Source of the DNA: Chryseobacterium sp. H1D6B
GTDB taxonomy: Bacteria; Bacteroidota; Bacteroidia; Flavobacteriales; Weeksellaceae
DNA: 64,000 nucleotides
Assembly (NCBI RefSeq): GCF_029892445.1
Contig: NZ_JARXVJ010000001.1
Span: 4,340,001 to 4,404,000, forward strand
Reading direction: 5' to 3'
Position 1 is the first letter of the stretch; the number at the start of each line of letters is the position of its first letter. The position numbers were made by a program, and so were the translations under genes. The notes below the pieces were generated by a model, which did not search any database, had not been told where the DNA came from, and saw only the letters and a list, made by a program, of their open reading frames with translations. Below are positions 61,340 through 64,000 of this stretch, piece after piece.

Positions 61340-61590
61340 TAAAAATATATGTAATATCGTTAAATTATCTTAAAAATTCCAAAACAACAATAATTCACTA
61401 TTTAGTCTATAATAAAATTTTAATTTTTAACAAATTTGCACTAAAATAAAAGAACTTTTTTACAGGAATTTATAATTGTAATTTTCCTTTTTTTCGTTAT
61501 AATTCTCCGAATCCGGGCATCAATTTTAATTTTTTGTTAACTTAAACTTATTATTGAGTCTATATCAAATTAAGTAACAGAACTAAATAT

Positions 61591-61624
61591 AAAAGGCTGT
61601 TTTAACTTGTTAAAACAGCCTTTT
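61591..61624 (-). terminator. Strong terminator after the T9SS protein
   Basis: A perfect 16-bp stem (61,591-61,606 with 61,609-61,624) with a TT spacer in its centre and T-rich flanks separates the T9SS protein gene from the glycan locus. Confidence 0.85.
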
Positions 61625-61645
61625 GTCAAAATAATAGTCTTATTT

Positions 61646-63259
61646 TTATTTTATTATAACCTGGTGATCTTCTTGATTTTCTTTAGAATATACTTTAAGC
61701 GTATATACACCTTGGCTTAGTCCACTAACAGAAATTCTTTCTCTATTATTTTCCATTTGGATTGTACGAACTTTTGCTCCTAATGCATTAAATAATTCTG
61801 CGGAAACAGTTTTTTCATTTTCATTTACTTTCATATTCTTTTCATCCGCTAAAGTAATATTAATATAGTCACTTGCCGGATTTGGAGACACTTTATACGT
61901 TTTTAGCTTACCTGCCATTTTAGACCCTCCGCTTTGAAATAATATGTTTTTCCATTGTCCCCAGCCACAGCTATTTTTTGCTCTAGCTCTTACTTGAATA
62001 TAATTATATCCCGATGTTACATATAATATAGCCATTCGTCCGGTTACTTTAGTGCCATTATTAGACACGGTAGAGGTGCCATTACCAGAAACAAATGTAA
62101 ACGGACCATCAATTTTTTCCCATTCAAAATCTGTATCTAAATTAGGATTACTTCCGAAGCCTATTGCATCAACAACTACATTGCTAGTCTGACCAACCGG
62201 CATGTTATAATTAGAATTGAAACAAACTGAATCATAAGGATTACCACAACCAGCATTTGGCATATAAACTAACGGAGTTCCTGCCCATACTCTTTTTGTT
62301 ACAGTTTTATTTTGGCCGCAGCTATTCGTAACATTGGCAGTTAATGTAAAATCACCTTGTCTTTTAATAATCACATCTGTTAAAGTCCCATTTAGTGTTT
62401 GAACTTCTGCGATTGAAGGATCAGAGCTGGTCCAAGAAACAGTAGTACCAGCTCCTGCATTTATGCTATATGACAATGTAGTTGGAAAGGTACAAACTGT
62501 CGCTGCATTGTTTGAAATCTGCAGAGAACCAGATCCGTCAAATATCTCTCTTTTAACTCCGCAGGAAATAAGATAAGAATAATTTGTATTCCAAATAATT
62601 TCTAATGAAATAGGAGAAGGCAAAACATTTGGGTCACTGGGTGTCAAAGTAATAGATTTACTGTTAGTGGTTACTACTCCTGAAACCGGAGCACCATCTT
62701 TACTCCAGCCGTTACCTACATTCCATTTATAAATGAATGTTCCCGTATTTGTATTACTATTACAGGTAAGCGTCACAGGAGATGTGGAGCCGCATGGTAT
62801 TGAAATATTGGTTGGTGAAAGACTAAATTCAGGAGTCTTTACGACAACAGGTCTGGGAGAATACCAAACTGCTCCCGATGACTCACTTAATAATTCTACG
62901 GATAAATAATTTCCCGGTTCATAAGTAATATATGTTGACGAAATATTTGCATCAATGGCTGTTGCAAAACTTGTTCCCGAGTCTGGAAGATATATATTTA
63001 ATGGATTGACTAAATCCGTATACTGCCCATAACTATTATATGTTCTAATGAACAGCCTACAATTACCTACTATAAAAGTTGAAGGCTTAGTAAGCGTCAC
63101 AGTAAATTTCACATTTGTAGTTCCCGCCGTTCCCATGTTTATAGGGCTATTTATACTCTGGGAATTATTATTTACTTTAAAATCTTTAAACGCTACCGTT
63201 ACTTGTGATTTAGCAAAAAAACCAATAAAAATAAAGAACGATAAAATAAAGTTTTTCAT
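61646..63259 (-). CDS. Surface protein with Ig-like repeats and T9SS type A sorting domain
   Basis: This 537-residue protein has a signal peptide (FILSFFIFIGFFAKSQ), two or three Ig-like/PKD-like beta domains (SPTNISIPCGSTSPVTLTC, TTVSWTSSDPSIAEVQTLNG) and a C-terminal secretion domain (KTYKVSPNPASDYINITLAD and GVYTLKVYSKENQEDHQVIIK), the signal that routes proteins through the type IX system to the cell surface. It is probably an adhesin-like or structural protein; no enzymatic motif was seen. Confidence 0.88.
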   Translation of the reverse strand: MKNFILSFFIFIGFFAKSQVTVAFKDFKVNNNSQSINSPINMGTAGTTNVKFTVTLTKPSTFIVGNCRLFIRTYNSYGQYTDLVNPLNIYLPDSGTSFATAIDANISSTYITYEPGNYLSVELLSESSGAVWYSPRPVVVKTPEFSLSPTNISIPCGSTSPVTLTCNSNTNTGTFIYKWNVGNGWSKDGAPVSGVVTTNSKSITLTPSDPNVLPSPISLEIIWNTNYSYLISCGVKREIFDGSGSLQISNNAATVCTFPTTLSYSINAGAGTTVSWTSSDPSIAEVQTLNGTLTDVIIKRQGDFTLTANVTNSCGQNKTVTKRVWAGTPLVYMPNAGCGNPYDSVCFNSNYNMPVGQTSNVVVDAIGFGSNPNLDTDFEWEKIDGPFTFVSGNGTSTVSNNGTKVTGRMAILYVTSGYNYIQVRARAKNSCGWGQWKNILFQSGGSKMAGKLKTYKVSPNPASDYINITLADEKNMKVNENEKTVSAELFNALGAKVRTIQMENNRERISVSGLSQGVYTLKVYSKENQEDHQVIIK

Positions 63260-63371
63260 AATAATTAAATTTTGTTAATGGTTAAATTAATATATTTTTT
63301 TAAAAATTTAAAAATATTAAAAATATTAAAAATAAATCAAACTATAATGAATTATTTATTTTATGTAAAAA

Positions 63372-63402
63372 TTTGCTAAAAAACTAATAGTTTTTAACTT
63401 TG
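63372..63402 (+). promoter_or_regulatory. Complete flavobacterial promoter for the DUF4197 gene
   Basis: TTTG (63,372-63,375) and TAACTTTG (63,395-63,402) are separated by 19 bases, a full match to the Bacteroidetes -33/-7 consensus, 33 bases before the ATG. Confidence 0.75.
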
Positions 63403-63435
63403 GCGTAATAATTGGGAAAATAAGAAAAAAGTCAA

Positions 63436-64000
63436 ATGAAAAAGTACATTATAGCTGCAGTTTTAATAACAGGGATGGTTACAGTGATAGCCACTTCAGT
63501 GCAGTCCTGCTCTACTATAGCAACTTCTGATCTGGGATTATCTGTGATAAAAAAAGTTTTATTGAACGGAATCAATAAAGGGATGGGGATCTACAGCAGC
63601 AAAGATGCTTTTCTACAAAATAATTTAATAGATAAGGCGCTTCCAAAAGAATTAAGAGACATTAATTCTATGCTGGAAAAAGTGTCTCCTTCTCTAGTAG
63701 CAAAAGAAAGAGATTATATCGCTCAGGCAGCTGCTTATACAGTAAATACTTCCAGACCTATTTTAGAAAATGCAGTACACAGCCTGAATGCACAGGATGT
63801 AACAAGAATTATCCAGGGAAGTACAGCAACACAGATCTTGAGAGAGAAAACCTCTCAGCAGCTGGTCGAAGCCATAACACCAAAAGTGGATGAACAGCTT
63901 AATCAGTACGGCATCGTGAAAACAATCAATACGGCCTTAGCAGGGAATAACTTATTAGGAAGTCTATTAGGAGGAAAGACTGCTGCTGTAAATGCAGGAG
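63436..64000 (+). CDS. DUF4197 family lipoprotein (cut by right edge)
   Basis: The 188 residues seen here begin with a lipoprotein-type signal (AAVLITGMVTVIATSVQSC). They match DUF4197: LGLSVIKKVLLNGINKGMGIYSSKDAFLQNN, KALPKELRDINSMLEKV and GSTATQILREKTSQQLVEAITPKV. The family is found in proteobacteria and Bacteroidetes and has no known activity. The C-terminus is beyond the window. Confidence 0.88.
   Translation, partial: MKKYIIAAVLITGMVTVIATSVQSCSTIATSDLGLSVIKKVLLNGINKGMGIYSSKDAFLQNNLIDKALPKELRDINSMLEKVSPSLVAKERDYIAQAAAYTVNTSRPILENAVHSLNAQDVTRIIQGSTATQILREKTSQQLVEAITPKVDEQLNQYGIVKTINTALAGNNLLGSLLGGKTAAVNAG

Overview
The window looks like chromosomal DNA of a Flavobacteriia member, most likely Chryseobacterium or a close Weeksellaceae relative. 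Supporting signs are the low GC content, flavobacterial -7 boxes (TAnnTTTG) ahead of many genes, few clear Shine-Dalgarno sites, a SusC/SusD pair, a type IX secretion C-terminal domain, a monomeric isocitrate dehydrogenase, a class A beta-lactamase of the kind chromosomal in Chryseobacterium, and a dense family of GGCTGAAGCC palindromes between genes. No rRNA, tRNA, CRISPR array, transposase or integrase gene was seen.

Layout. 1-1.1 kb: a Crp/Fnr regulator cut by the left edge and an exported NTF2-like protein. 1.4-5.6 kb: thiol peroxidase, isocitrate dehydrogenase and an AT-rich lipoprotein. 5.7-13.5 kb: two metallo-beta-lactamase-fold hydrolases, an aldo/keto reductase with its AraC regulator, a small acetyltransferase, an S41 peptidase and a YdcF protein. 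13.8-16.2 kb: a GapN-type aldehyde dehydrogenase and a second, exported thiol peroxidase. 16.2-20.7 kb is the most accessory part: a small terminal-inverted-repeat element, an XRE regulator, an overlapping two-gene cassette, a relic of the hutU 3' end, a di-haem cytochrome c peroxidase, a RelE/ParE toxin-antitoxin pair and a small membrane protein, then intact hutU.

20.7-31.2 kb: urocanase, a DUF559 nuclease-like protein, an outer-membrane barrel, a divergent ECF sigma locus, a 2-hydroxyacid dehydrogenase, Pcm and a Gfo/Idh/MocA oxidoreductase. Pcm and the oxidoreductase are flanked by inverted copies of a composite repeat, one side of which is tandemly doubled. 31.2-45 kb: a GH5 glycosidase, beta-lactamase, 3-hydroxyacyl-CoA dehydrogenase, PheT, an M23 peptidase, DnaN and DgkA. 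43.7-51.2 kb: a barstar-like/SGNH/gamma-glutamylcyclotransferase run, PurL, a WG-repeat protein and PurB.

52.1-61.2 kb is a polysaccharide utilisation locus (SusC, SusD, GH144-type glucanase, esterase, GH3). Its gene set suggests beta-1,2-glucan as the substrate. A T9SS-sorted surface protein and a DUF4197 protein cut by the right edge close the window.

The best candidate for an undescribed system is 17,142-18,399. A 57-residue single-span membrane protein ends in a Q/N-rich motif containing Ile-Gln-Val-Gly. The overlapping downstream gene, which resembles the LPO_1073/Vpar_1526 family, begins with nearly the same motif. Two adjacent proteins sharing one terminal motif is the usual layout of bacterial amyloid-signalling (RHIM-like) pairs, so a membrane-acting defence or cell-death module is a reasonable but unproven hypothesis.
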